In this document: positions 36,767-44,776 of the stretch, piece after piece
Position numbering within the stretch: position 1 is the first letter of the stretch
Layout: each line of letters opens with the position of its first letter
Assembly (NCBI RefSeq): GCF_000203935.1
Contig: NC_008577.1
Location: 1,984,001-2,048,000 of the forward strand
Source of the DNA: Shewanella sp. ANA-3
GTDB taxonomy: Bacteria > Pseudomonadota > Gammaproteobacteria > Enterobacterales > Shewanellaceae
Reading direction: 5' to 3'
DNA length: 64,000 nt
The notes under the pieces: generated by a model
What the model was told of the DNA's origin: nothing
Database searches by the model: none
Seen by the model: the letters and a program-made list of their open reading frames with translations, nothing else
Program-made: the position numbers and the translations under genes

Positions 36767-36785
36767 GATAGTGAATGCCATTATA
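36767..36785 (-). promoter_or_regulatory. Candidate Fur box over the fur -10
   Basis: The 19-mer starting GATAGTGAATG matches the GATAATGATAATCATTATC consensus at 13 positions by my count. The minus strand reads TATAAT at 36785-36780, a perfect -10, about 55 nt before the fur start. This suits autoregulation. Confidence 0.5.
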
Positions 36786-36982
36786 GGGGGTCAAATTAAA
36801 AACTTAAACCTTTGTTCTAGCTTTATGGGTCTATATGCAGATAAATTGTGTCACTTAGCGCGAAATTGCAATAAATTGCGGCAATTCAAGCATAGTTTTT
36901 GTAAGGTTATACCAAGGAATAATGTTCACGACGCGCAAATGTCGGGACAATGGACAGAATAATTACAATAAAAGGAAGCGGT

Positions 36983-37726
36983 ATGTACCAGCATATTGTG
37001 GTGTTAACTGGCGCGGGCATTTCTGCCGAATCGGGATTACGTACCTTTCGCGATCAAGATGGTCTATGGGAAGAACATCATATTGAAGACGTGGCCACTC
37101 CCGAAGGTTATGCCCGCGATACCGAACTGGTTGAGCGATTTTATAACAGTCGTTGGGAGCAATTGCACAGTGGCGCCGTGATGCCCAATGCGGCGCATCT
37201 GGCGTTAGCTAAGCTAGAGGCGGAATTTGCCGGGCAATTATTGATTGTGACTCAAAACATCGATGACTTACATGAAAGGGCTGGCTCACGGCGCTTATTG
37301 CACATGCATGGGGAATTATCCAAAGGTCGCTGCCCACGCTCTCGCCAAACTTTTTTATTGAGAGAACCCTTCGGCCCCAATAACTGTTGTACATGCTGTA
37401 TTCCTGCGCAACGATTACGCCCCCATGTGGTGTGGTTTGGTGAAATGCCGCTGGGGATGGACAGAATTCACGATGCGCTCGATAACTGCGATTTGTTTAT
37501 CGCCATTGGCACCTCTGGCACTGTGTATCCGGCGGCAGGGTTTGTCGATACGGCCAATCATCATGGCGCGCAAACGGTGGAAGTTAATTTAGTCACACCC
37601 GACAGGCATAGCCAGTTCCAATATCATTTAACCGGTAAGGCGGGGGAGTTGGTGCCTAAATTAGTCGATACCATACTCGCAGGCAAAGTGATTGGCTCCG
37701 ATTTAGCCGAGTCTGATCTAATCTGA
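36983..37726 (+). CDS. cobB: NAD-dependent protein deacylase (sirtuin, CobB type)
   Basis: A 247-residue sirtuin from the ATG after AAAGGAAG; the in-frame ATG at 36950 is less likely. It removes acetyl or succinyl groups from lysines using NAD+. Motifs in order: GAGISAESGLRTFRD (NAD site), TQNIDDLHERAG, catalytic His in HMHGE, zinc Cys in GRCPRS and NCCTCC, and VWFGEMPLGMD, IGTSG and EVNL. CobB is known to activate acetyl-CoA synthetase, which would fit a genome active in acetate use, but acs is not in the window. Confidence 0.94.
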   Translation: MYQHIVVLTGAGISAESGLRTFRDQDGLWEEHHIEDVATPEGYARDTELVERFYNSRWEQLHSGAVMPNAAHLALAKLEAEFAGQLLIVTQNIDDLHERAGSRRLLHMHGELSKGRCPRSRQTFLLREPFGPNNCCTCCIPAQRLRPHVVWFGEMPLGMDRIHDALDNCDLFIAIGTSGTVYPAAGFVDTANHHGAQTVEVNLVTPDRHSQFQYHLTGKAGELVPKLVDTILAGKVIGSDLAESDLI

Positions 37727-37749
37727 TTTAACTGGGCTGATTAAAAACA

Positions 37750-38214
37750 ATGAGCAGCGAGCGTATGACGCAAAAACTGGCGATTATTATGCGAGGATTG
37801 CCGGGCAGCGGTAAATCCCATTGGGTCGAGCAGTTTGTTGCTAATCAGCCCTTAGAACAGGCGCTGCGCGTCCGTCAAGGCGGCATTTTTTCGACCGATA
37901 GTTTTTTCTACGAAGGAGAGGAGTATCGATTCGATGCGAAAAAACTCTCCGAATACCATCAACGTAATTTAACCGCGTTTATTCACGCGCTCAGTAGCGC
38001 TCTGCCTATCGTGATTTGTGACAACACTAATCTTTGCCGCTGGGAATACATGGCCTATGAGGCGGCAGCGAAAGCCTTAGGTTATCAAGTGCGTATCGTA
38101 CTGGTGGGCGAGCCTTTGGACCGCGCGCATCAACAATTGTGCGCTGAGCGTAATCGTCATGGTGTGCCGCTAAATCAAATACGGCGTATGGCCGCGCAGT
38201 TTGAGGCATTCTAG
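37750..38214 (+). CDS. P-loop ATPase/kinase-like protein
   Basis: A 154-residue P-loop protein with Walker A GLPGSGKSHW at about residue 15 and a DNTN motif at about 97. It resembles small AAA_33/zeta-toxin-like or polynucleotide-kinase-like nucleotide kinases. No partner antitoxin is nearby, so a toxin role is not supported. It lies 23 bp after cobB and may be co-transcribed. The substrate is unknown. Confidence 0.75.
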   Translation: MSSERMTQKLAIIMRGLPGSGKSHWVEQFVANQPLEQALRVRQGGIFSTDSFFYEGEEYRFDAKKLSEYHQRNLTAFIHALSSALPIVICDNTNLCRWEYMAYEAAAKALGYQVRIVLVGEPLDRAHQQLCAERNRHGVPLNQIRRMAAQFEAF

Positions 38215-38265
38215 GGCGCCTCATCTGCCGCTGTGTAGATGGCATTTAGCGTGTCATCGCTTTGT

Positions 38266-38313
38266 ATTGACTCGACTTTCAATTGACTTGACTTTCAATT
38301 GACTCGATTTTCT
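38266..38313. repeat. Three tandem copies of a 16-bp unit
   Basis: ATTGACTCGACTTTCA (38266-38281), ATTGACTTGACTTTCA (38282-38297) and ATTGACTCGATTTTCT (38298-38313). A 7-bp AGTGATA duplication follows near 38319-38335. It is intergenic and probably unstable. Confidence 0.88.
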
Positions 38314-38477
38314 CAGTTAAGTGATAAGTGATAAGTTGTCATCTTCTGCTGTTAGTTTGATATAGGTGTCAGCGGCTATGCCGTCGCGATATTGTGTTGC
38401 ATAAGCTTGATCTTAATGACAGTTTCGCATTTCAATGTCGATTATAATCAGCTAAGTCCCGCCCTCAGGAGTGTTCC

Positions 38478-38840
38478 TTGTTAACAAAACTGCTGCTCAC
38501 ATTAGCCGTTATCATTATGGCGATTTTACTGCTGGCTAATCGACGACCTAAGCAGGCGTCTGCCTCTTCGGTGGATCTTCCGCCGATGCCGAGTCTGTGG
38601 CGCCGTTACGGCATGCGGGGCGCATTTTTACTGCTGGGGCTCAGTCTTTTAAGCTACAGTGTGTGGTATTGGCGCGATCAACATAAAGTCGTGACTGTGA
38701 CGATAGTGTCCCCTGCCGGGGTGTTATCCGGCGTGTACAAGGCGCGTAAAGGGGATATCTCTGAGGCCAAAATGGTGACGGTTGAGGGCGTACATATTCG
38801 CTTTTCTAATGCGGAGCGGCTGGAAATTCTCGAAGACTAA
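38478..38840 (+). CDS. Small membrane protein of unknown function
   Basis: A 120-residue protein from a TTG start 7 nt after CAGGAG. Two hydrophobic segments (about residues 3-20 and 48-66) are separated by a Pro/Ser-rich loop. A C-terminal soluble part of about 50 residues (about 70-120) begins with beta-like VTVTIVSPAGVLSGVYKARKGDI. I do not recognise a family. Gene order with corA 126 bp downstream may be conserved, but this is not shown by the sequence alone. Confidence 0.65.
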   Translation: MLTKLLLTLAVIIMAILLLANRRPKQASASSVDLPPMPSLWRRYGMRGAFLLLGLSLLSYSVWYWRDQHKVVTVTIVSPAGVLSGVYKARKGDISEAKMVTVEGVHIRFSNAERLEILED

Positions 38841-38966
38841 CACAGATTTATTTTATGAATTTATCGCTCCCGCCTTTTCATTACTAAGTTATGCGTTAAA
38901 CTAGCGACAATTTTTTAGCCTGCACTTAAGTGGACTTTTTAGCTTAAGTTTTTTTCAGGAGGACAC

Positions 38967-39914
38967 ATGATTACTGCCTATGTCTACGAAAACCGTCAAC
39001 TGACGGTCACTGAGATTAACACACAAGACAGTATTCCGGCGTCGACCATATGGTTGGATCTCTATAAACCTGATGATGCAGAGCGAGAATGGTTAAGTCG
39101 TTTTTCCGTTGAAGAAGTGCCCGACGAAGAGGATATCAACGAGATTGAGGCCTCGGCGCGTTTTTATCAAAACAGCGACGGCTTACATATCAATTCGTTA
39201 TTCCCCCAAAGAGTGGGGCAAGACGTGCGTGGGGTGAACGTTTCCTTTAACCTGCGGACGAATTTCCTGTTAACCATACGTGAGGAGGATGTCGGCCTTA
39301 TCCGTTTGTTGCGTAACTATTTACGTTTAGGGCGACTCGAAGTCTCAACCCCGCAGGAATTATTCCTCGAGCTGTTTAATCTCAAAGTGGATTACCTCTC
39401 CGACTTGATTGAAGACGTGTATACCGTGCTCGAAAACGTCGGTGAACAAGTGTTCGACAGCGAAGAACTCGATGATGTGTTTAAGCTTATTACCTTGCAG
39501 GAAGACTCTAACGGTAAAATTCGATTGAGCTTGCTCGATACCCAGCGCTCACTGCGTTATATGCAGCGCTACTACCGTGGCCAATTGTCCGATGAACATT
39601 TGAAAGACTTACGGGAAATGCTCTCGGATATCGAGTCGTTAATGCCCCACAGTCAGTTTATCTTCGATAAGTTAAACTTCCTGCTCGATGCTGCCATGGG
39701 TTTCAGTGGCTTACAGCAGAATAAGATCATTAAAATCTTCTCGGTTGCCGCTGTGGTGTTCCTACCGCCCACCTTGATTGCCAGCAGTTACGGGATGAAC
39801 TTCCATGGTATGCCTGAGTTAGGTTGGCAATATGGTTATCCGATGGCAATCATGATGATGCTCGCCAGTGCTGCGGGAACGTATTTCTTCTTTAAACGTA
39901 AGCATTGGCTGTAA
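38967..39914 (+). CDS. corA: CorA-family magnesium/cobalt transporter
   Basis: A 315-residue channel subunit for Mg2+ (also Co2+, Ni2+). The long soluble N-terminal domain with helical stalk is followed by two C-terminal membrane helices. The signature GMN is present in YGMNFHGMPEL at the end of the first helix. Ribosome site AGGAGGA lies 5 nt before ATG. The gene has its own terminator. Confidence 0.95.
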   Translation: MITAYVYENRQLTVTEINTQDSIPASTIWLDLYKPDDAEREWLSRFSVEEVPDEEDINEIEASARFYQNSDGLHINSLFPQRVGQDVRGVNVSFNLRTNFLLTIREEDVGLIRLLRNYLRLGRLEVSTPQELFLELFNLKVDYLSDLIEDVYTVLENVGEQVFDSEELDDVFKLITLQEDSNGKIRLSLLDTQRSLRYMQRYYRGQLSDEHLKDLREMLSDIESLMPHSQFIFDKLNFLLDAAMGFSGLQQNKIIKIFSVAAVVFLPPTLIASSYGMNFHGMPELGWQYGYPMAIMMMLASAAGTYFFFKRKHWL

Positions 39915-39941
39915 TAGACATTCAATGATTTCGAAAGAGAC

Positions 39942-39970
39942 AAAAAGCCGGAGTCACTCCGGCTTTTTAT
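39942..39970 (+). terminator. Rho-independent terminator of corA
   Basis: A 12-bp stem AAAAAGCCGGAG (39942-39953) / CTCCGGCTTTTT (39957-39968) with loop tca. It may also serve the converging HD-GYP gene. Confidence 0.88.
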
Positions 39971-39994
39971 TGGGCAAATGAATCTCTTTATGGA

Positions 39995-41257
39995 TTATTT
40001 ACGACTATCGCCGCCAAAATAGTAGCTCACGCGCTCGCGAGGATTGAGGTACTCGTGTACTTTTTCAGGCAGTGCGGCGGGCGGCAGACAGCGGACTATC
40101 GTTATCCCTTCGACTTCAAGATCGACAATCGGCGCCTGATCTTTGGGCACCAGTGCATCATACACAAGGATTTTCGGGCAAAGTAGTTTTTGCAGATTGA
40201 CCGACATCACCATGGCATATTGACCGCTCGACAACTCCACCACGCTCCCTGGCGGATAAATGCCGAGCATTTTGATCATCTTACCAATATATTCCTGATT
40301 TAATTTGGTTTTGTACTGCTTATATAAATAGCCCAAGGCGGCATAGGGCATACGCGCCTTACCCTGATTACTCGGATAACAAAGCGAGTCGTACTCGTTT
40401 ACGACGGCTAACAACTGGGAGATTTTATCCAGATCTGCTTCCTTTAACCCTTTTGGATAACCCGTACCATCGAGAAACTCATGGTGATTGGTAATAGGAG
40501 GCAAGGCGGCTTCAGGGAAGTTATCGGCCAGTTTAAGCAGTTCAATCCCCAGCAGCGGATGTTGCTTGATAAAATTCAGCTCTGGCGCCGACCAAGGTGT
40601 AGTCTTTTTCAAAATTTGCGGCGGCACTTTGAGTTTGCCGACATCGTGAAATAACGCACTTAAGCCTACTAATTCGATTTCGCTGCGATCCCATTCCATC
40701 TCTTTGGCGATGAGCATAGAGAGAATGGCTACGTTTAATGAGTGGTAGTAAATGCTCTCATCCTGTTTGGCATCACTCATTAAATGCAGTACTAGGTTAT
40801 CGGAGGTTAACAATTGCTCGACAATGGTATGGACTAAATCCTTGGCATCATCTACTGCATTGAGTGGGCGATTGCGAAGCTTAGCAATAAGACTGCGCAT
40901 CATAGCTACTGAGCGGGTAAAGTTTTGCTCGGTTTTATGGATATCGCGGCGCAGCTTTTTTTGCACTTCAATTTGCTCGGCCTTGTATTGATCCATGTCG
41001 TTTTTTAACACATTGATCTCGGCCGTCGGCGGCAATTTTATTGGATTAACGGCATCTGGATTTAAGGGGGAGGTTTCACTGCGCTCTAAATCGACAATCA
41101 CGAATTCGATGCCCAGATTTTTAATGAGCTCAATCTGCGCAGCTTGTTTGATGTGAAAGCTACTGAATAAAAAAGGGTGATCTTTCCAAGCCACGGGCAA
41201 ACGCACAAAATTGCCGACCTGTAATTGATGAACTGAAACTTTACAGCTTTTTTTCAT
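39995..41257 (-). CDS. HD-GYP domain phosphodiesterase with DUF3391-type N-terminus
   Basis: A 420-residue cytoplasmic protein. The N-terminal domain (about residues 1-130, KVSVHQLQVGNFV start) is of the DUF3391 type often paired with HD-GYP. The catalytic domain (about 165-340) has the HD motif in LFHDVGKLKVP and HHEFLDGTGYPKGL carrying the GYP signature. Such proteins hydrolyse cyclic-di-GMP to GMP and lower biofilm formation. The motifs look intact, so activity is expected. It is divergent from the 2OG oxygenase gene with a 116-bp spacer. Confidence 0.9.
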   Translation of the reverse strand: MKKSCKVSVHQLQVGNFVRLPVAWKDHPFLFSSFHIKQAAQIELIKNLGIEFVIVDLERSETSPLNPDAVNPIKLPPTAEINVLKNDMDQYKAEQIEVQKKLRRDIHKTEQNFTRSVAMMRSLIAKLRNRPLNAVDDAKDLVHTIVEQLLTSDNLVLHLMSDAKQDESIYYHSLNVAILSMLIAKEMEWDRSEIELVGLSALFHDVGKLKVPPQILKKTTPWSAPELNFIKQHPLLGIELLKLADNFPEAALPPITNHHEFLDGTGYPKGLKEADLDKISQLLAVVNEYDSLCYPSNQGKARMPYAALGYLYKQYKTKLNQEYIGKMIKMLGIYPPGSVVELSSGQYAMVMSVNLQKLLCPKILVYDALVPKDQAPIVDLEVEGITIVRCLPPAALPEKVHEYLNPRERVSYYFGGDSRK

Positions 41258-41373
41258 ATTCTTGTTATCGTGAAGCCAATGGGGTTATTTTATATCAATG
41301 ATGCAGCTTTACAATTACTTAACTAACGTGTCAGCATAGTAAGGGTAGAAAATAGCCGAAGCACTGAGCATAT

Positions 41374-42069
41374 ATGGACTTTATTGAAGTATACCCTAAT
41401 GCGTTACCCGATGACCTATGTGATCGTCTCATTCTTGCATTTGAACAACATGCCGGTGTGGTCGATGGTCAAACGGGTAATGGTGTCGACCTCGAAAAGA
41501 AGATCAGCCGCGATCTCACCTTAGATAATTTTGCCGATTTACAACCCATCAAGAATGAACTGTTATCTTATACCCTAAAGGGCACAACGGATTATTTTAC
41601 TAAGTATTCGATGGCCTTAATGGGCGCGGTGGCGGTTTCGGTGAGTGACGAGCAAGGCCAAGCGGTAACCTTAACGCCGAATAATTTTGAGCGCCTCGGC
41701 AAGCCAAGAGCCGAAGCCTTAGTCAAATATTTGTACCGCAGTGGCAGTATCAATGTGCAGCAATATCAGCAAAATAAAGGCGGATATCCCCACTGGCATT
41801 CGGAGCAATTTCCCCAACTAAACCACAATGAGGCGCTGCACCGTGTCGTGCTGTATATGTTTTATTTGAACGATGTGGAAGAGGGCGGAGAAACCGAGTT
41901 TTATTACCAGCAGCGTAAGATTTCGCCAAAGAAAGGCACTATGGTGATTGCGCCCGCGGGCTTTACCCATTCCCATCGCGGCAATATGCCGATCAGTAAC
42001 GATAAATATATTGCCACGTCATGGGTAATGTTTAACCGCGCCGAGCAGTTATACGCGGTATATGCATAA
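41374..42069 (+). CDS. 2OG-Fe(II) oxygenase, prolyl-4-hydroxylase-like
   Basis: A 231-residue oxygenase of the double-stranded beta-helix type. The core is at about 115-225: metal-site His142-Ser-Glu144 in HWHSEQFP, then YMFYLNDVEEGGETEFY (typical of prolyl-4-hydroxylase-like proteins), and a distal His199 or His201 with Arg202 in THSHRG for 2-oxoglutarate binding. The first metal motif is therefore HxE rather than the usual HxD. The family uses Fe(II), O2 and 2-oxoglutarate to hydroxylate a protein or small molecule; the substrate is unknown. It converges on the phoQ-like gene. Confidence 0.85.
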   Translation: MDFIEVYPNALPDDLCDRLILAFEQHAGVVDGQTGNGVDLEKKISRDLTLDNFADLQPIKNELLSYTLKGTTDYFTKYSMALMGAVAVSVSDEQGQAVTLTPNNFERLGKPRAEALVKYLYRSGSINVQQYQQNKGGYPHWHSEQFPQLNHNEALHRVVLYMFYLNDVEEGGETEFYYQQRKISPKKGTMVIAPAGFTHSHRGNMPISNDKYIATSWVMFNRAEQLYAVYA

Positions 42070-42084
42070 AATTCTAGGAATTAT

Positions 42085-43434
42085 TTAGACGGGGATGCGA
42101 ATGCGAAAGCGCGCGCCCTCTAAATGGCTTTCTTCAATGCTGAGTTCGCCGCCATAACTGCTGACAATCTCATCACATACGGCTAAGCCAATACCTTGGC
42201 CTGGAGATTGGGTGTCGGCTCTCACGCCCCGTTGAATGATTTTTTGGCGCAGCTTCTCTTCAACCCCAGGTCCGTCATCTTCGACGATTAATTCAAAATC
42301 ACCTTGATCTGTATAGCGGGCGCTGACCTGAACTTGGCTGATACACAAACGGAAGGCATTTTCCATCAGGTTGCCACATAGCTCCATCAAGTCGCCCTTA
42401 TTGCCCGGAAACTGCAGGTTTGTGGGAATGTTAGCCTTAAATTGCACCTGTTTTTCGCGATAAATTTTAAACAACATTTGCGCGAGTTGGTCGACGAGCG
42501 GGGCGATGGCGGTGTGTTCCTGCTTTAAGCCTTGGCGACCCAACATGGCACGTTTAAGTTGATATTTAACCAGTTGATCCATTTGGCTGATCTGCTCCAT
42601 GATTTTTTCATTGGCAGATTGTTTACTGAGACTCGTGTCATCGGTAATGGCATGAACGGCGGCAAGACGGGTTTTTAGGCTGTGGGCCAGATCGTTCATC
42701 GCATTTTGATAGCGTTGCTGTTGCGCGCTTGATTGTTGTAAGAGTTGGTTAAGGGCTTGAGTAACCCCTTCAAGCTCAACAGGGTAACCCTCTGAAAGCG
42801 ATTTCGTCTTACCTTGGTTAATCGATTGCAGTTCATTTTGCATCCGTACCAACGGACGCATCCCCCAATAAGCCGCACTGACCAGCAGAATGAGCGCGAG
42901 GGCGAGCACCATGGCTAAACGTATATAGGTGCGTTTACTGAATTTGCTGTATTCCTGCTCGAGTTTGGCGGCATCCTTCATCACCAGCAGGTTGTAATGT
43001 ACTCCCGCGATTTCGACAGCGAGTAAATACACAAAGTAGCCTCTGTCATCGGCCATAGTTAGGTAGTAGGGCGGGGAGTCATTACGGATTTCGTTGAAAC
43101 GCTCGCAGGTATCAAACAATCCTCGGTCAACTGCGAGGGAAGATGTCCACACTTGCTTAAATTTTTCATCGCAGCTCGCCATCACATAGCGTTCTTGCTT
43201 GTTATTTTCCTCCAACCAAGCGCTGGTGTCGGGGATCAAGTCATGTTCCCTCAACTCGGCGGCGACTTGGGGGATCTCGGCGATCAGCTGCGCAGTTTCT
43301 TCGTTGTAGCTATTTTGCGCATGCAGAATATTGACCATCCATGCGAGGCCAAATCCGACTAAGGTGATGATTGATAATGAGGTGAGAAACATCCGCGTGA
43401 GCAGACGTTTCTTCATTTTGAGTCTTAATTGCAT
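42085..43434 (-). CDS. phoQ: PhoQ-like sensor histidine kinase
   Basis: A membrane sensor kinase of up to 449 residues. A first membrane helix (about 10-35), a periplasmic sensor of about 130 residues (about 36-165), a second helix (about 172-195) and a HAMP-like linker are followed by the kinase core. The H-box reads AHSLKTRLAAV, close to PhoQ's HSLKTPL form. Then come the N-box (ELCGNLMENAF), G1 (VEDDGPGV) and G2 (GQGIGLAV). The periplasmic part has two Cys (ASCDEK and DTCERF) that could form a disulfide. The start is uncertain: 43434 overlaps phoP by 10 nt, while 43416 is internal. Confidence 0.85.
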   Translation of the reverse strand: MQLRLKMKKRLLTRMFLTSLSIITLVGFGLAWMVNILHAQNSYNEETAQLIAEIPQVAAELREHDLIPDTSAWLEENNKQERYVMASCDEKFKQVWTSSLAVDRGLFDTCERFNEIRNDSPPYYLTMADDRGYFVYLLAVEIAGVHYNLLVMKDAAKLEQEYSKFSKRTYIRLAMVLALALILLVSAAYWGMRPLVRMQNELQSINQGKTKSLSEGYPVELEGVTQALNQLLQQSSAQQQRYQNAMNDLAHSLKTRLAAVHAITDDTSLSKQSANEKIMEQISQMDQLVKYQLKRAMLGRQGLKQEHTAIAPLVDQLAQMLFKIYREKQVQFKANIPTNLQFPGNKGDLMELCGNLMENAFRLCISQVQVSARYTDQGDFELIVEDDGPGVEEKLRQKIIQRGVRADTQSPGQGIGLAVCDEIVSSYGGELSIEESHLEGARFRIRIPV

Positions 43435-44099
43435 GGCAGATTGAATTTATAACCTTGGCCACGGATGGTCACAATAGGGTTGTCTATGCCGTCGCGGGTG
43501 AGTTTTTTACGTAGACGGCTCACCATAACCTCAATGGTGTTAGGATCGCCTTCTTTGTCGCCGTAAATCACATCCAGTAGCCGCTGTTTGGCGACGACTT
43601 CATGGCAATGGCGCATCAGATATTCCAAGATGAGGTATTCAAAGGCAGTGACTTCCATGACTTCATTCGCGAGGGTGACCTGTTTAGCGGCAAGATCGAG
43701 TTTTAACTCACCACTGGTGATAACGGGTTTAACAAAGCCTGCGCTGCGTCTGACTAAGGCGTCGAGTCTGGCAACCAGTTCTTCTTTCTGGAAGGGTTTG
43801 ACTAAATAGTCGTCGGCACCCGCGTTGAGGCCTTCAACTTTATCTTGCCAGTTAACTCGGGCCGTTAGGATTAAGATAGGCGCCTTAACGCCTTCTTCGC
43901 GTAATTGTTGTATAAGACTAATGCCGTCTTGATCGGGTAAACCTAAATCGACGATGGCCACATCGATGGGATAGTTAGTCGCTTGGAAGAATCCTTCCTT
44001 GGCGGTGAGGGCGACTTGAACTTGGTTGCCCAAATCGCTTAACTGTACTTTTAGATGGTGGGATAAAATAAGATCATCTTCAACAACCAAAATTCTCAT
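43425..44099 (-). CDS. phoP: PhoP-like OmpR-family response regulator
   Basis: A 224-residue regulator from the ATG at 44099, about 9 nt after AAGG; another ATG 9 nt upstream is too close to that site. The receiver domain has the acidic pair in VVEDD, phospho-acceptor Asp in VDLGLPDQDG at about residue 51, and Lys in LVKPF. The C-terminal OmpR winged helix ends TIRGQGYKF. It pairs with the PhoQ-like kinase it overlaps. In relatives, PhoPQ responds to low Mg2+, cationic peptides or acid; corA is about 4 kb away. Confidence 0.9.
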   Translation of the reverse strand: MRILVVEDDLILSHHLKVQLSDLGNQVQVALTAKEGFFQATNYPIDVAIVDLGLPDQDGISLIQQLREEGVKAPILILTARVNWQDKVEGLNAGADDYLVKPFQKEELVARLDALVRRSAGFVKPVITSGELKLDLAAKQVTLANEVMEVTAFEYLILEYLMRHCHEVVAKQRLLDVIYGDKEGDPNTIEVMVSRLRKKLTRDGIDNPIVTIRGQGYKFNLPCN

Positions 44100-44272
44100 A
44101 ATTCTCATGCCTTAAAGTCGACTGGACTCAGTGTACGCAAAATATACGCGGGAGCCAAATATTGTCTTATTTTAGCCAATGGCAACTTAACCTCGGCTGA
44201 CCAAGCTAAAGTAGTGGCTAAAATAAGTACTAATTTATTGTCTTTAAAGCAATTTAGTGATGTCTCGGATTG

Positions 44273-44620
44273 CTAGAATGCCGACTTGCTATAACGCGCT
44301 CTTTTGCGCCAAATTCCGTTCGCACTCCAGACCGCCCCAAGACTAAAGAGCATCACGCCGCCCATGATGATTGCCAGCCTTATCCAAGGCGCGCCGTGGG
44401 CGATACGCACTTGTACTGCATCGATCGCGGTTGTGCCCCAAACGATAACCACACTGATGAATAATATCGCCTGCAGTAGTCGAATGACGACAGGGTGTTT
44501 GATGAGTAAACCAAGAGGCGCGAATGCAAATAGGCCAGTTAATACAAGCTGGTCATAGCGTAGAAAATGCGCGCTTAACAGCCAAAAGGCGACAATAATC
44601 CAGCTCACTCTCCACCACAT
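44273..44620 (-). CDS. Small membrane protein of unknown function
   Basis: A 115-residue hydrophobic protein with about four membrane helices (about residues 3-20, 25-40, 45-62 and 80-98) and a basic C-terminus (RKRARY). I do not recognise a family. It stands alone between phoP and the symporter. Upstream TATGTGG-type sequence gives no clear ribosome site. Confidence 0.6.
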   Translation of the reverse strand: MWWRVSWIIVAFWLLSAHFLRYDQLVLTGLFAFAPLGLLIKHPVVIRLLQAILFISVVIVWGTTAIDAVQVRIAHGAPWIRLAIIMGGVMLFSLGAVWSANGIWRKRARYSKSAF

Positions 44621-44718
44621 AGTTTTCCTCTCTATCTTTCTATATTGACGAGGTCTAATGTAATGGGTTTTAAAGGACTATTCTATTTGCTTGTTCACAA
44701 AATTAGGATAAGACAAAT

Positions 44719-44747
44719 AAAAAAGCCCAACTGAGTTGGGCTTTTTA
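44719..44747. terminator. Bidirectional Rho-independent terminator
   Basis: An 11-bp stem AAAAGCCCAAC (44721-44731) / GTTGGGCTTTT (44735-44745), loop tga. It ends the symporter gene on the minus strand. Confidence 0.88.
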
Positions 44748-44776
44748 GTAGATATAGATGCATTCGAAAGTGAGGA

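Noticed and set aside
36771..36962. A 63-codon plus-strand frame between fur and cobB
   Set aside because: It covers the fur promoter and Fur box, has no ribosome site, and looks random.
37750..38214. Zeta-toxin interpretation of the P-loop protein
   Set aside because: No antitoxin-like gene is adjacent, and many harmless nucleotide kinases share the same Walker A form.
38266..38313. CRISPR array
   Set aside because: The units are directly adjacent with no spacers, and no cas genes are present.
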